From NCBI RefSeq assembly GCF_918797505.1, contig NC_092793.1:71171660-71235659 (forward strand): a stretch of 64,000 bases of DNA. Direction: 5' to 3'. Position 1 is the stretch's first letter; every line of letters begins with the position of its first letter. Below, in pieces: positions 1 to 11,256 of this stretch. The notes under the pieces were generated by a model. It was not told the DNA's origin. It saw nothing but the letters and a program-made list of their open reading frames with translations, and searched no databases. Source of the stretch: Bemisia tabaci (lineage: Eukaryota > Arthropoda > Insecta > Hemiptera > Aleyrodidae). The translations under genes and the position numbers were made by a program.

Positions 1-2208
1 TATCTTCGCTCCTCCTCCCTCCGCTCTTCCTTGTTTCCTTCCCTAATGAAATTGGCGCAAGTGTCTTGTCCTGAGTCTCTTCACCAGTCGTTCACTCACT
101 TTTACTCCCGGGTGAGGGATCGCACATGATAGCCTAGGTTAATTACACCAGAGAGCGAAGCTTTCGTCTTGTTACCTCGCGCTCGCAGTTGTCTCGACTC
201 AATAGCAAATCTTATTTTCATGGCTGAAAATAGACGACCCACATCACATATTTTCTAAGGTAAAAAATGACGGTTTTAGGAGAAAACCTATCCACTGTGT
301 CACCTTGAGCTGCTCGCTAAAAAGTCTCGAAAAATCTAAAAGGAGCGCGGTTTTTGTCAAAATGTTCTTTACTAGAGGATTTACTCCACTCCTGGTGTTA
401 CTAAAATTACTGCAGATATTCTGAACAGTAAAAACATATGCCAAAACGTGCCTTGGGGTCAAGGCTGGAATTACCATAAAGCACATCAGGCGCGTCTCTG
501 TAGAGGCCCGTGCTACATAATTTTTCCCCCCTCTCTTTCCCTCGCAACACAAACTTTTTCATTTTTTACGAACTCAGCATTTGTCCATGCTTTTGAATGC
601 TTAATAGATAAATCTGAAAGGAGAGCCTTAATGGCCAAAAAAAGCCTCAAATTGCGACTGTCAATGAGGGTAGGTAAAATTTCAAAATTTTCCGGAGGAG
701 ACCCCTATGGTTCCGTTGCTGTGCTGAGAAAGTTCACCACCAATGCCGCCTTCCTCTCTCAGGATTAGTGCACTTTCAGGGGAGCCCACGCCATAGTTTG
801 CGCCAGGGGCCCGAAAATCCTAAATACAGTTCTGTTGGAGGCCGTTCACAAATTGCCATGCCGAAACTTTGGAATTTCAGACCCCATCCCTCTCATAAAG
901 CACTTCTCAGGCAGATCGATAAGCCCCCTGAAAAATTACGTTATGTTTTACCATAGCCATTATTATCTTTCCAACGTAAAAAGGACATTCTGTTGTCGAT
1001 ATTTTCAACAAAAATTTCGAAAGTTTTTGAAATAACAATCAGCGCTTCAAACGGACTTTTGAGGTACTTGGAATGGTCGATGTTTAAACCGAAAGTGTCC
1101 GTAAGTTGATGAACTACAGAATGTATAGGCTTTCTTACGGACGGGGCTGAGGGGCATCAGTAAATGGATTTGCGAGGTTTTTACGATCGATTGGTTCCCT
1201 TAGTTGTGATGGTGGCGTTGTTGCTGTGGGGAGCAGAGCCCACGAGAACAGGGTAATCTAACCCCGTTAGATTGTTACACAACGATAGACTAACGAATGT
1301 ATGACTCATTGCGTAAAGAGTTAGATCTTCGATCAGCGGAGAGTCAAATAACATGGCATAACCAGTATCATTGGCTCAAACTTCAACCGCAGATCTGATC
1401 ATGTTGTGAAGCCAGACTATTATTCATAGCGTGTGCCACGGTTTTATCACGGTCGAGCTATGTAAGTCTCCTCACTTCAAGTTGAATGCAACAAGCAACA
1501 CACGTAAAGGATAATGCTAACTGAACGAATTGTCTAATACTCTGATTGGCATGGCCGTATTTGTATATAGGCCGTCGAGGCCGCTTGCCTATGGCGGCAA
1601 AAAATGTGCCAAAAGAAAAATAAAGATACGACGCCGACGTTCCTTGCCGTGCCGCCCAGTGGATCAAGTCAACAGGAGAGGTCGGACAAAATTTTGGAAA
1701 CCTTAAAAGCTTATAACTCCGTTTATACAAAATGTTGAGGTTCTAAAAGTTGTTCCATTGGTTTCCGCGTGAAATTTGCCTCATGAAGCACCCCTTTGAA
1801 TTTAAAATGTGGCAAAATAGACATCAAAATTTACAGTTTTAGTCAAACATTTTACGTCCGACCTCTCTGATTGACTCGATCCACTGCGGCACGACGCGAC
1901 GTTCTCGGGGATTAAATCCTGAAGAATTAGGTCCGAGATTATGACTAACATAGACCGAAAAATAGGTAATGAGAGAGCCTGAAAATCTCCATGAAAAATT
2001 GTATTAGGTGCGTAAATTGCGAACGGCATAATACCCCCCTCCCCTCCCTGTCCCCATCCCTCTCACGCGGCGACAAATGGAGGCGGCAATTACACAAATC
2101 CGGCCGTTCTGATCAGGCTCCACTGTCCAACCCGTGTTGGCTCCACTGTCCAAGTGTCCAACAGCCGATCCAGGAAGCGCTTCGGCGTTACGCACTGCCT
2201 GAGGGCTG
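1..2208. other. Intergenic, no gene seen
   Basis: Short open frames on both strands have no recognisable domain, no consistent splice borders and no coherent composition. I see no tRNA or rRNA. A small palindrome around 1253-1276 is the only local structure noted. Confidence 0.5.
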
Positions 2209-2565
2209 ATTATTGAACTTGATGATAGACAAATCTATAGACGCTTGTTATAGATTAGGGGGAAATGATGGACGAACAATGGGTACTGTTAGTTAGTCTA
2301 TTCCCATGCAGTCCAGTTTGTCCATTACAACCACCCGTTTCTTCCACGGTGAAAAAAAAAAGTTACGGGCTTTATAGACACACCGTCCGTTCCGGGCTTA
2401 GAATCCGAAAGTTCCGGGTGCTGGAGCCGAGTATGCCGAGTCTATGTAGCCCTCAAGCACGGCCTCCAAGGCAGGAGTTTTTTTTCAGTTCAATGGGATT
2501 ACTACATTTTCTTTTTGTCCTCATTGCCTATCGCTTTGTCTATCAAGTTCAATAATTAGACGGCA
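2209..2565. repeat. Foldback repeat with short inverted ends
   Basis: The left end reads TTATTGAACTTGATGATAG near 2212. The right end, near 2533-2558, reads TTGTCTATCAAGTTCAATAA, close to its reverse complement. The interior is not palindromic. This looks like a decayed MITE; boundaries are approximate and no target duplication was identified. Confidence 0.5.
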
Positions 2566-3131
2566 GAGGGCACCTACACGAGGTGAAGCGTACTCGGCGA
2601 TTAATCCTCGGATAATTACAGAGACTCGCCGGAGAAAATAAAGGAAATATGAATAGTCGCAGGGAACATCGAACGAGATAACAACGAATTTCAGAGGAAA
2701 GCTGCGACGGTAAGAGCTTGGCGCGGCGCAGCGTGGGCGGGGGGAGGGAAGGGGGTCGGCCAGCTGCATCCTTTGCGCGGGAAACGAGACTGCAATCTGC
2801 AAGAACCACGGATCTCCGTAAGGTTTCCAAAGGAGGTGCGAGGGTTCTACTCAGCGCGGCCGAAATCGTGGCACGAGCCCGGGGAACCCACCGGCGGCGG
2901 CCCGGCCCACCGCGATGTCAGCTGATGCAGATGCCACCGAGGAAATGATCGCACCCGGACCATTTTGGTTATGCCGTGACCCATGATTAGGGAATTAAAT
3001 TAAATTCAAACCTCATCCGTTCCGCACTTCCCCCCGCCTGAAACAGAATTGGACGCAGGAGGCGTTAGACTAGGCAATAGGCATCGAGATGGGTCAAAGA
3101 ATATGCTAGGTATCATTCCATTTATATCAAG
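2566..3131. other. Intergenic, locally GC-rich, no gene seen
   Basis: The stretch 2710-2950 is clearly richer in G and C than its surroundings. Open frames here overlap on both strands as expected from GC-rich chance ORFs, and none resembles a known protein. Confidence 0.4.
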
Positions 3132-3360
3132 CACTGGAAAAAAAAACACATTGGATCTAGAGTCCAGACTCTTGAAAACATTGACAAGAAAAAATACTCT
3201 TGATTCAATCAGATTGAAGCTTAAATGAAAAAGAAATCCGCTCAAATTAAGAGGCTTGGTTCTTGATTTAAGCTTAAATCTGATTGAATCAAGAGTATTT
3301 TTTCTTGTCGATGTTTTTAAGAGTCTGGACTCTAGATCTAATGTGTTTTTCTTTCCAGTG
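3132..3360. mobile_element. MITE, 229 bp, about 92-bp terminal inverted repeats
   Basis: The element begins CACTGGAAAAAAAAACACA and ends with the near-perfect reverse complement, finishing TTTCCAGTG. The two arms of about 92 bp differ at only a few positions, leaving a central loop of about 45 bp. A clear target duplication was not found. The palindrome is directly visible; a superfamily cannot be assigned from the ends alone. Confidence 0.85.
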
Positions 3361-4189
3361 AGGGCCGTATTCAAAATCGTCGCTTGAAATTAGAGATCTC
3401 GTTTGCCACTGTATTTCTCTCGGCGCTCAGCATATGGATACCTTAAAGTTAAAGGAACGCTATGAGAATGTTCCCAATCTCACTTCATTTTAGGGTGACT
3501 GGTTTTTGTTTTTCATTGGTTTGGAAAAAAAATATGATATCACAAAACTAGGCAATGTGAGCGTGCACAGGACTTAAGTGCCGAAAAACTCAAAATTAAG
3601 GTGTTGGTTCAGGAAATTCCGAAAACAGCGAAATAATTGGATTTTCTAGGGTTATAAAGTTTGAAATAGAGGCGTCGTTTTAAGTTTTAATTCCCTTGGT
3701 TGGGGCTTAAAGTTGTGGGTTAAACATCCAAATTTACGAACTTTTGGTAATCTAGAATATGCCGGCATGTTTAAGTCAGGTTCGGACTGGCTCGCATCTG
3801 AGGGCGTGGACCCATGGCTGGTTGAAGAGGCGTAATGTAATATTTCCTGGCAGGGCATCCCATCCCCTCCTTGGAGAGGGGTTTTAGAAAATTTTGGCAA
3901 AGCAGCACAAGTTTACGAAATTTTCAGGTTCAAAGTTTATTAATCGTACAGAGTAAAAATTGCAAAATGGAACGCATTGAAGTAACCGACAGACTTCTGA
4001 ATTTAAAGGAAACATAACAAATTAAAGCCACTAGACGCATCCAAGCACCATTATTTCTAAAAGAACCGAACCAGTGCTTCGGTTTACAACCGCTTCCGAC
4101 GTGGTTCTGCAAATCCATCCTAAAAAGAATTAGACAAGAACCTGAAAAAAGAAGAAAGAACGAGTATCAACACAGCCGAGGACAGAAAA
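3361..4189. other. Intergenic, no gene seen
   Basis: Only short unsupported open frames. No repeat unit or RNA gene recognised. Confidence 0.4.
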
Positions 4190-5118
4190 GACGTAATCGA
4201 ACCTCTTTTTCACCTTTTTTCCCGAATCTAAGCGACACCTCATTGACAGCCTTTAGCAGAGCATTGACAGCTCACGCTTCGCGTCATCGCGCCTTCAATT
4301 TTTCAGACGCAGCACGGACGTCCATCAAGTACGAATAGTTGTATCTCTGCGCCGTCGTTAAGGTTCATCCTTTCCCTCGCTTTATTTCCATGTTGTGTTG
4401 GTTTGCGTTTGTCTTATTCGTTATGGCGCCTCAAGCCCTACTTGAGTAACACAGTCGAAGGTAGGAGGGATGTGTTCGGCCCTCTTTTTCAACTTTCCTC
4501 CCGAATCTGATCGACACCTCATTCACAGCACATAGCAGAGCATTATATTGAGAGCTCACGCCTCGCGTCATCGCGCCTTCAATTTTTCAGATGCTGTACG
4601 GACGTCCATCAAGTACGAATAGTTGTATCTCTGCGCCGTCGTTGAAGTTCATCCTTTCCCTCGCTTTATTTCCATGTTGTGTTGGTTTGCGTTTGTCTTA
4701 TTCGTTATGGCGCCTCAAGCCCTACTTGAGTAACACAGTCGAAGGTAGGAGGGATGTGTTCGGCCCTCTTTTTCAACTTTCCTCCCGAATCTGATCGACA
4801 CCTCATTCACAGCACATAGCAGAGCATTATATTGAGAGCTCACGCCTCGCGTCATCGCGCCTTCAATTTTTCAGATGCTGCACGGACGTCCATCAAGTAC
4901 GAATTGTTGTATCTCTGCGCCGTCGTTGAAGTTCATCCTTTCTCTCGCTTTATTTCCATATTGTGTTTGTTTGCATTTGTCTTATTCGAAATGGTGCTTC
5001 AAACTAGTAGCATGGAGCGGAGCATTGCGAGTTTACGACTCACGCCATCGCGTCTTACATTTTTCGTATGCTATGTGGACATCCATTTTGCGCGAATAGT
5101 TGTATCGCAATTACACTT
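4190..5118. repeat. Satellite-like tandem array, about 284-bp unit, 3+ copies
   Basis: The landmark CCCGAATCT recurs at 4221, 4500 and 4784, giving spacings of 279 and 284. The landmark CACGGACGTCCATCAAGTAC also recurs in each unit (4588 and 4872 for the later two). The two central copies are nearly identical and the flanking copies are diverged, with the last one decaying after about 5000. Open frames in the units are by-products of the repeat. No known satellite is recognised. Confidence 0.85.
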
Positions 5119-5168
5119 TAGATGTCTCTTATTTTTTTAATTTCGAGATAAATTAAGGCTAAGTTTGC

Positions 5169-5419
5169 CTGTCGTACTAAGGAAGAAAGCCGTATAAGTC
5201 ATCGGACGTGTCAAATTCCATCTGTTAATATACGACTTTTCAGGGAAATCAGTGAATATTTTTCCTCCAATTTTTCAGAGAATTTATTTGCAATCAGTTC
5301 TAAATCATCTGAAAATTTCAAGAGAAAATACTCATGACTCTACTTAAAAATGAACATGTAATTGGAGGAAATTTGGCAAATCTCGAGTGTTCATGCGGCG
5401 GTTTTCCTCAGCACGGCAG
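5169..5419. mobile_element. MITE family A copy
   Basis: Starts CTGTCGTACTAAGGAAGAAA and ends CTCAGCACGGCAG, its inverted counterpart. Subterminal arms (the 'gaaatttggca' motif) also match in inverted orientation. Same family as the copies at 8000-8252, 10747-11256, 12001-12242 and 14476-14714. Confidence 0.8.
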
Positions 5420-5973
5420 TATGTCCTAGTTACGGATGTACTGTTCATCACGTCATCTCGGGTTTATACTAACGCGCATGACCTTGAGATATTGACGAAA
5501 ATGTTGATAGTGTGACCAAGGCCCAAGAGGAGCATAATATGATTCAGAACCCATTTCAGATGCCGCTAATTTGTGTACCTTTCCGATGGGGATAGCGGTG
5601 ATCGGAGCATCTGTTGCGTGAAATCGGACGCAGGCAGAAGGCAGGCGGCAAAGCGACCACTGCACAGTGCACCCTGCACCCGTCGCATGGCCACAAAAAG
5701 CCTGTAAACACGAATTAAAAGCCGCATCCGGAAGTCAAAAATCTTGTGCCTGCCGTAGGCGACAGGGACCGAAATCTATAACTCAAGAGGAATTATGGAT
5801 ACGTCAATTGCATTTGTAACGGCCCCAATGATGATTTTTTGTTTCCCCTCTTTCATTCCTTCTTCGGATCGGGCATCCATGTCACCCTCCCCTTCCCTCC
5901 CCGCTCAGCCATCGAGGCGCACTAACACCAAGAAATGAATCTTAAGAGTGATCAAGACTTGCATTGCAGACAT
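5420..5973. other. Intergenic, no gene seen
   Basis: No supported gene or repeat between the family A MITE and the hAT-like MITE. Confidence 0.4.
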
Positions 5974-5981
5974 ATCAGGGA

Positions 5982-6428
5982 TAGAGTCCCTTTATACCCA
6001 GAGTTAAGACAACTCGATTATCAGCTGACTGGCAGCCGGCCTTGGCTGGCCATGGAGGCCGAAACGAGTGCACCCAAACGAACGATATTGAGGGATAAAG
6101 ATCAGGAATCCTGCGATGTCTGTCACACAAAAACAACAACATCAACAAATTGATCAGTTAAAAAGAAAATGAGATTGGTTTGTGAATAATTTCTTAATCT
6201 ATTTTCATTTCGGACCGATGGAAATAACAATTTACTCTTGAAAAACCACAATTAGGTGATATTTTCATTATTCTTGTTCACATTCGAGGTACCGCCATCT
6301 TGGTGCACTCGTTTCGGCCTCCATGAGCGAGAACCAATCAGAATTGGATTTTTTTTTAGGCCACTTTCAGCCCAACCCTGGCCCAACCAAAAGTGAGTTG
6401 TCTTAACTCTGGGTATAAAGGGACTCTA
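5982..6428. mobile_element. hAT-like MITE, 447 bp, 8-bp target duplication
   Basis: The target duplication ATCAGGGA is perfect at 5974-5981 and 6429-6436. The ends are TAGAGTCCCTTTATACCCAG and its inverted copy, with further inverted homology inside (the 'gaggccgaaacgagtgcacc' block near 6056 and its complement near 6303). An 8-bp duplication with TAGAG-type ends is typical of hAT elements. No transposase is encoded, so it is non-autonomous. Confidence 0.92.
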
Positions 6429-6482
6429 ATCAGGGACAGCCTCACCTCGTCGTTTCCGAGATGAAGGAACGTAGGTAACTCC

Positions 6483-6646
6483 CAGTGGCGTGGCGTGCTT
6501 TGCGATGTATCGATTGATCGGCCATGTAAACCTATGGAAAAGTATCGATAAACAGGGTGTTCGCAGCGAGCACCTTAATAATCGATTATTTACCACTGCT
6601 TCAAATGGGGAAATCTCGATCGATCGCAAAGCACGCCACGCCACTG
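6483..6646. mobile_element. hAT-like MITE, 164 bp, 8-bp target duplication
   Basis: Ends are CAGTGGCGTGGCGTGCTTTG and its exact inverted copy. The target duplication GTAACTCC is perfect at 6475-6482 and 6647-6654. It lies only 46 bp from the duplication of the preceding hAT-like MITE but has unrelated ends. The structure is directly visible; superfamily assignment follows from the 8-bp duplication and CAGTG start. Confidence 0.93.
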
Positions 6647-6654
6647 GTAACTCC

Positions 6655-7018
6655 ATTTCAAGGGCGCAAAATTAACTCAAACAATTCATTCCTTACGAAA
6701 ATCAACCTGCTTAATTTTCGTTGAAATTTTGTATAGTTTTTATAAGAGATCAGGGGAAAAATCAGTGTGATTTTCGGCTAGAATTTTCCAAGATTCTCCA
6801 GGTAAAAATGCAATTCGTGCGAGGAAATTTGGCAACATTCAAATGTAGTTACGCTCTTTCGCAAGGGACACGAGCTGCGGTGAAAGCCGCTGTAATGCCG
6901 CCCGCCGTACCGATATGGACTTACTAAACTGTTAGAAATCTAGAGTCAAAGGGTTAAAGTTGAAGGTTTAGTTTGACGGACCGAATAGTTGGGATGTTAT
7001 AAAATACCATATTCTACT
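6655..7018. other. Intergenic; possible decayed family A fragment
   Basis: Around 6820-6870 the text 'gaggaaatttggcaacattc' resembles the right half of MITE family A, but the terminal motif is not recognisable. Nothing else is seen. Confidence 0.3.
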
Positions 7019-7256
7019 TCATTTCGTGGATTTGCAATTTTACCCACCAGAAAGTCAAAATAGATGTGTCGCGCGTTTTGCCCCATCCAACTTTTCTACT
7101 CTGCGTTAAAGTCTCTGAGTCAGCAGCAATGAGTTCACGTTTTCCTTCATTTTGCGAATATACAATTTTACCTAATTAGAAGTCAAAATAGTTGTATCAC
7201 GCGTTTCGCCCCATCCCACTTTTCTACTCTACGTTAAAATCCTCAAGTCGGCGGAT
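7019..7256. repeat. Tandem duplication, 128-bp unit, two copies
   Basis: The segment starting at 7019 ('ttcatttcgtgg...') repeats from 7147 with moderate divergence. Shared landmarks are 'gaagtcaaaata' or its variant, 'cgcgttt(t/c)(g/c)ccccatcc' and 'acttttctactct'. The offset is constant at 128. Confidence 0.75.
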
Positions 7257-7999
7257 AAGAGACCAAGCTCTTTTTCGTTGTAGATATATGGGAGAAAGTT
7301 GTGTTGCTTCATATCGTAATTGTGACGGGATTTAGGAAAAGAGACCTCATCTCTCGAAGAAACCGAAACTTCAAACTTCGCACAAAAAAAAAGAAAACGA
7401 TGGCGGAAGCGTCCACAAAACTGTTGGCAAACTTCAAACATCGCGCACATTGCGCCGTCTCCACGAAGTCATGGCAGAATCTCTAGCTCTAAGTTCAGAG
7501 TTGCGTACGCTATTTGGAAATGCGTAGGGCAGCGCCTGTGTACAACTTCAGAGGGTGCACGCAAAAACTGAGCGCATTTTGATCAAATCGTAATAAATAT
7601 TATGTCATCCATTATCCAGATCCGTAGACTGCGCAATTTTTCGACAGTCTACGCAGCTCGCGAGCGACCGATCGGTTTTTGGTTCGTGGACACTCTGCAC
7701 CCCAGGAATATCCCTGGGCAAACAGTGACTGATTGCGTGGAGTTTTTGGCAATAATACAAACATTTTCGCGAAATTCACAAAGTCGGAAGGTGAGATACA
7801 TGGTTCGGTTTTGTGTTCCAATATGCACCACCAATATGCTTCGGGAATTAGTTCATTTTGCCCCGCTCCACCAGGTCAGGCTTTTTGTGAGGACAGATCG
7901 CATCTCCAGGTAACAATAAATAAGAGCGCGCGTAAGGGAGGCCCTGCAGAGGCAAGAGGGGCATGGGTCGGGAGAAAGAGGGAGTAAGCAGGAACTATG
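7257..7999. other. Intergenic, no gene seen
   Basis: Several overlapping short open frames on both strands around 7600-7990. None has a recognisable domain. Confidence 0.4.
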
Positions 8000-8252
8000 C
8001 TGTCGTGCTAAGGAAGAACGCCGTATGAACATTCGGGAGTTGCCAAATTTCCTTCTGTAAAATGCTTATTGTTTAGGAAATTTATGAATGTTTTCCCTTT
8101 ACATTTTCAGAATCTTTAGGTAAAATTGCGAGCTAAATTATTTGAAAAATTGGGAGGAAAATATTCATAAATTTACCAGGAAATTCGCGTTTCCTCATAG
8201 GAAATTTGGCAACGCCTGAAGGTTCATACGGCGTTTTTCCTTAGCACGGCAG
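8000..8252. mobile_element. MITE family A, best-preserved copy, 253 bp
   Basis: Starts CTGTCGTGCTAAGGAAGAAC and ends with its inverted copy ...TTCCTTAGCACGGCAG. The 4-bp sequence TATG flanks both sides (7996-7999, 8253-8256), so a 4-bp target duplication is plausible. This copy is the reference for the family in the window. Confidence 0.88.
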
Positions 8253-8359
8253 TATGGGGTTGCCTGCTCCCTGACTGATACCGAGCTGCCAACTTGTTTT
8301 TATTGCCAGCCCGACTCTCAACTCCTAAATCATGGGGTTTGATCGACCCTCTCTTCCTA

Positions 8360-8374
8360 CCCCCCCCCCCCCCC
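8360..8374. repeat. C homopolymer, 15 bp
   Basis: Uninterrupted run of C. One of about ten G or C runs of 12 bp or more in the window. Confidence 0.9.
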
Positions 8375-8534
8375 TTCCGCGAGAATCTGACAAACTTACG
8401 AATAGAAGACGGGCTTTCTTGCAGTCAAGATTCGTTTTCGCACGACGCGACAATGAAACATATCCAGGTGTATTTCGAGAGACGAAGTTAGAAACAACTA
8501 ATATGTGGCTGAAACGCATATTTTAAGTTTGCAA

Positions 8535-8717
8535 ATCGACGTTGAAACTGCAAAAATGCGTTTCTCGGTTGCGACGTTTGAGATCTCCGTTCCCATTTTA
8601 TTTTTTAAAATGAGACGGAGCATAAATCATACCTTGAGATTTTCTTAGAATATTCTTCACATAGAGAGGAAACACGCCGACATTTTCAAGAAATGCGTTC
8701 TGTGTAGTTTTCGAATC
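8535..8717. mobile_element. MITE family B, decayed copy
   Basis: Starts TCGACGTTGAAACTGCAAAA and continues 'tttctcggttgcgacgtttgag', which aligns with the left arm of the family B copy at 10835-11092. The right arm is weak ('gcgttctgtgtagttttcgaatcg'). Confidence 0.55.
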
Positions 8718-9109
8718 GGAATGCGTGTGCGCACAGAGGCATAATATATCCTAGGCCCGTTTTACCGGGAGGTGTAATGAAATGAAAGCTTGATAAGAAA
8801 CAATGTAAAAGTGGGCGTTATTCCCTTCAGGAAAATAGAAAAGCGGGATTTTACATTCTATCAAACGGAACTAAGCGCCAACTGTAGTATGCGGCATTCA
8901 TGAGCCGTGGGCATGGGAAAAGAGCGTTGTGGATAAAGCTCTTGAGTTTAAGACTCCGGACGTCAAGATCCTCGCCTCGATCGTCCACGCTGACGACACT
9001 GGCGCTTTATATTTCCCATTAATTCTTACGGCCCGAGAACTAACGAGCACACCCCTTCATTCCTACCTGTCTCTGATTCCGTTTAGTATGAATACGTACA
9101 ATGAGACCA
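8718..9109. other. Intergenic; fragment of a foldback family near 8860
   Basis: The text 'attctatcaaacggaactaa' at about 8858 matches the arm of the foldback element at 53943-54161. Nothing else is recognised. Confidence 0.4.
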
Positions 9110-10033
9110 TGAAGGCTTTTTCCATTTAAATCTTCCGTCGCATTTCTGACGGCGCAATGATACAACTATTTGAACTCTCCGGAATGCGTGAGGTATCACG
9201 CCGCATTTGAAGGCGTTTTCAAAACAGCCAAGTTCCGATACCCGGATTATCGTTTTGCATAGTTCATATTCTTTTGTTATATTCCGCACCACTCGTTTAT
9301 TTTTAATCCTCGTAGAAAAACCACCCATTTGCTAAATACAATTCTAGCTGGAGCGCACTTAAGCGCATTCACCACTGCAAAAGTGTCAAAGGAAAAAGAC
9401 ACGCCTAGCGTGCATGGAGACTATTTCCACTGTAATTTTCCGTCGCATCTCTAAGGCGCAATGATACAACTATTTGAACTCGTCGGAATGCGTGAGGTAT
9501 CACGCCGCATTTGAAGGCGTTTTCAAAACAGCCAAGTTCCGTTATCGGAATAATCGTTTTGCATAGTTCATATTCTTTTGTTGTATTCCGCACCACTCGT
9601 TTATTTTTAATCCTCGTAGAAAAACCACCCATTTGCTAAATACAATTCTAGCTGGAGCGCACTTCAGCTCTGCATTCACCACTGCAAAAATGTCAAAGGA
9701 AATCGACACGCCCAGCGTGCATGGAGGCTATTTCTATTGTAATCTTCCGTCGCATTTCTGAGGCGCAATGATACAACTATTTGAACTCTCCGGAATGCGT
9801 GAGGTATCACGCCGCATTTGAAGGCGTTTTCAAATCAGCCAAATTCCGATACCCAGATTATCGTTTTGCATAGTTCATATTCTTTTGTTATATTCCGTGC
9901 CACTTGTTTATTTTTAATCCTCGTAGAAAAACCACCCATTTGTAAATACGATTCTAGCTGAAGCACACTTCAGCTATGCATTCACCACTGCAAAAATTTC
10001 AGAGGAAATCGACAAGCCCAGCGTGCATGGAGG
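9110..10033. repeat. Satellite-like tandem array, about 305-bp unit, 3 copies
   Basis: The landmark GGCGCAATGATACAACTATT occurs at 9151, 9455 and 9762 (spacing 304 and 307). Each unit carries the same blocks in the same order, including 'ggaatgcgtgaggtatcacg', 'gttcatattcttttgtt' and 'gtagaaaaaccacccattt'. A minus-strand frame stays open across much of units 1 and 2, but the third unit does not keep it, so I do not call it a gene. Confidence 0.88.
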
Positions 10034-10746
10034 CTATCTCCATTTAAATTGCATGCAAACTCCATGCAACAATTCGCAAGTATTTTGTGCTGAAAGTAGA
10101 AAAAAAAACATAATTATTCCGCAGAAATTGATGGAAAAATTCTTTATGGAAGCTTGAAAATGCGTCCGATTATTCGTAATAAATATAAATATATTCGTAA
10201 TAAATTCTAAAATTTCTCGGGGGATGCCCCTCGGGCCCCCCCCCCCCATCCGTGCTTGGGGCCCGGACCTTAAAACTGGTACCAGGGCCCGAGATGGGAT
10301 GTGGCGGGCCTGATGAGACGTAAATCATGTAAGAGAAATGGACTGGGGGCAGAGAAAAATGTATTTGAAGTTCCATTCCGAAAGGAGGCTCAATGTGAAA
10401 AACAAACCTCCAATCGAATTTTGGCAAATTACATATCCTTGACGGGAGAAAGTAGATTCCTGAACGAGCTCAAATCCGTCCTCAACGTCACCTGGCTCCC
10501 TTTACACATAAAACAGTGCCCATTCGGGAGAGAGGGCACCGATGCCTGCTCTCTCATTTTTCCTCGAGACGATCTTCATCCTAGAATTAGTCGCAAGAAT
10601 TCTTTCGAGAATAAACATTTCCGAGACCTTTGGAAGACTATATTTTTGGACCCATCGTACTTTTTTCTTCTGAACCAACAATTATTTGTGTTTAAGGTGC
10701 GAGAAAAAAGGAACAGAGCGGTCGGATGAACGCACAGTCTCCCATC
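10034..10746. other. Intergenic with a C12 run; no gene seen
   Basis: A 12-bp C run lies at 10236-10247. A 142-codon plus-strand frame at 10301-10729 has no recognisable domain and opposite-strand frames overlap it, so it is not called. Confidence 0.4.
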
Positions 10747-11256
10747 CTGCCATGCCAAGAAAAAAGACCGCAAGTTCTTTCAAACGTCGCCGAATTTCCT
10801 CGATTAGAACATGAATTTTCTGGAAAGTTTCGCATATCGACGGTGAAACTACCAAACCACGTATCTCGGTTTGCGACGTCGCAGACTTCCTGTCATACTT
10901 CATTTTTTAAATGAAAAACTACTTAACGTCCAGTCTTGAAAATTTCTGTGATTTTTCCTCTTCGTGCGGAGAAAATTCTGTGAAAATTTCAAGGAATGAT
11001 ATTGATTTGGTCTACCTCAAAAAAATAAAATGCGAGCGTAGATTTTTAAACACCGCAAACGAGATACGTGGTTTGGTACTTTCACCGTAGATATGTGGTT
11101 CATATGGATTTCTTACAAATTTTTCTCCTGGTAAAATTAAATGTGTACTTACGAATTTTTCAACGAAAATTGGTCATTAATTAGAATAAATAGGAATTTT
11201 CTCGTGGTGACATTCGAATGCCAAGCGTTGTGCCATATTCTTCCTTAGAGCGGCAG
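10747..11256. mobile_element. MITE family A copy split by a family B insertion
   Basis: The left part (10747-10834) starts CTGCCATGCCAAGAAAAAAG and carries the 'gccgaatttcctcgat' block of family A. The right part (11093-11256) carries the matching inverted half and ends 'TTCCTTAGAGCGGCAG'. The family B element 10835-11092 sits between them, so A is older than B here. Confidence 0.7.
10835..11092. mobile_element. MITE family B, 258 bp, subfamily 2
   Basis: Left end CATATCGACGGTGAAACTAC, right end the inverted equivalent ...GTACTTTCACCGTAGATATG. The subterminal arms 'ccaaaccacgtatctcgg' and 'gagatacgtggtttgg' are complementary. The interior block 'gacttcctgtcatacttcat' is shared with the other family B copies. 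Confidence 0.88.

Noticed and set aside
4190..10033. CRISPR-like arrays from the regular repeats
   Set aside because: Units of about 284 and 305 bp with no short repeat/spacer pattern, in a eukaryotic genome.
10301..10729. 142-codon plus-strand open frame
   Set aside because: No start context, domain or splice logic; overlapping opposite frames; intergenic repeat-rich setting.
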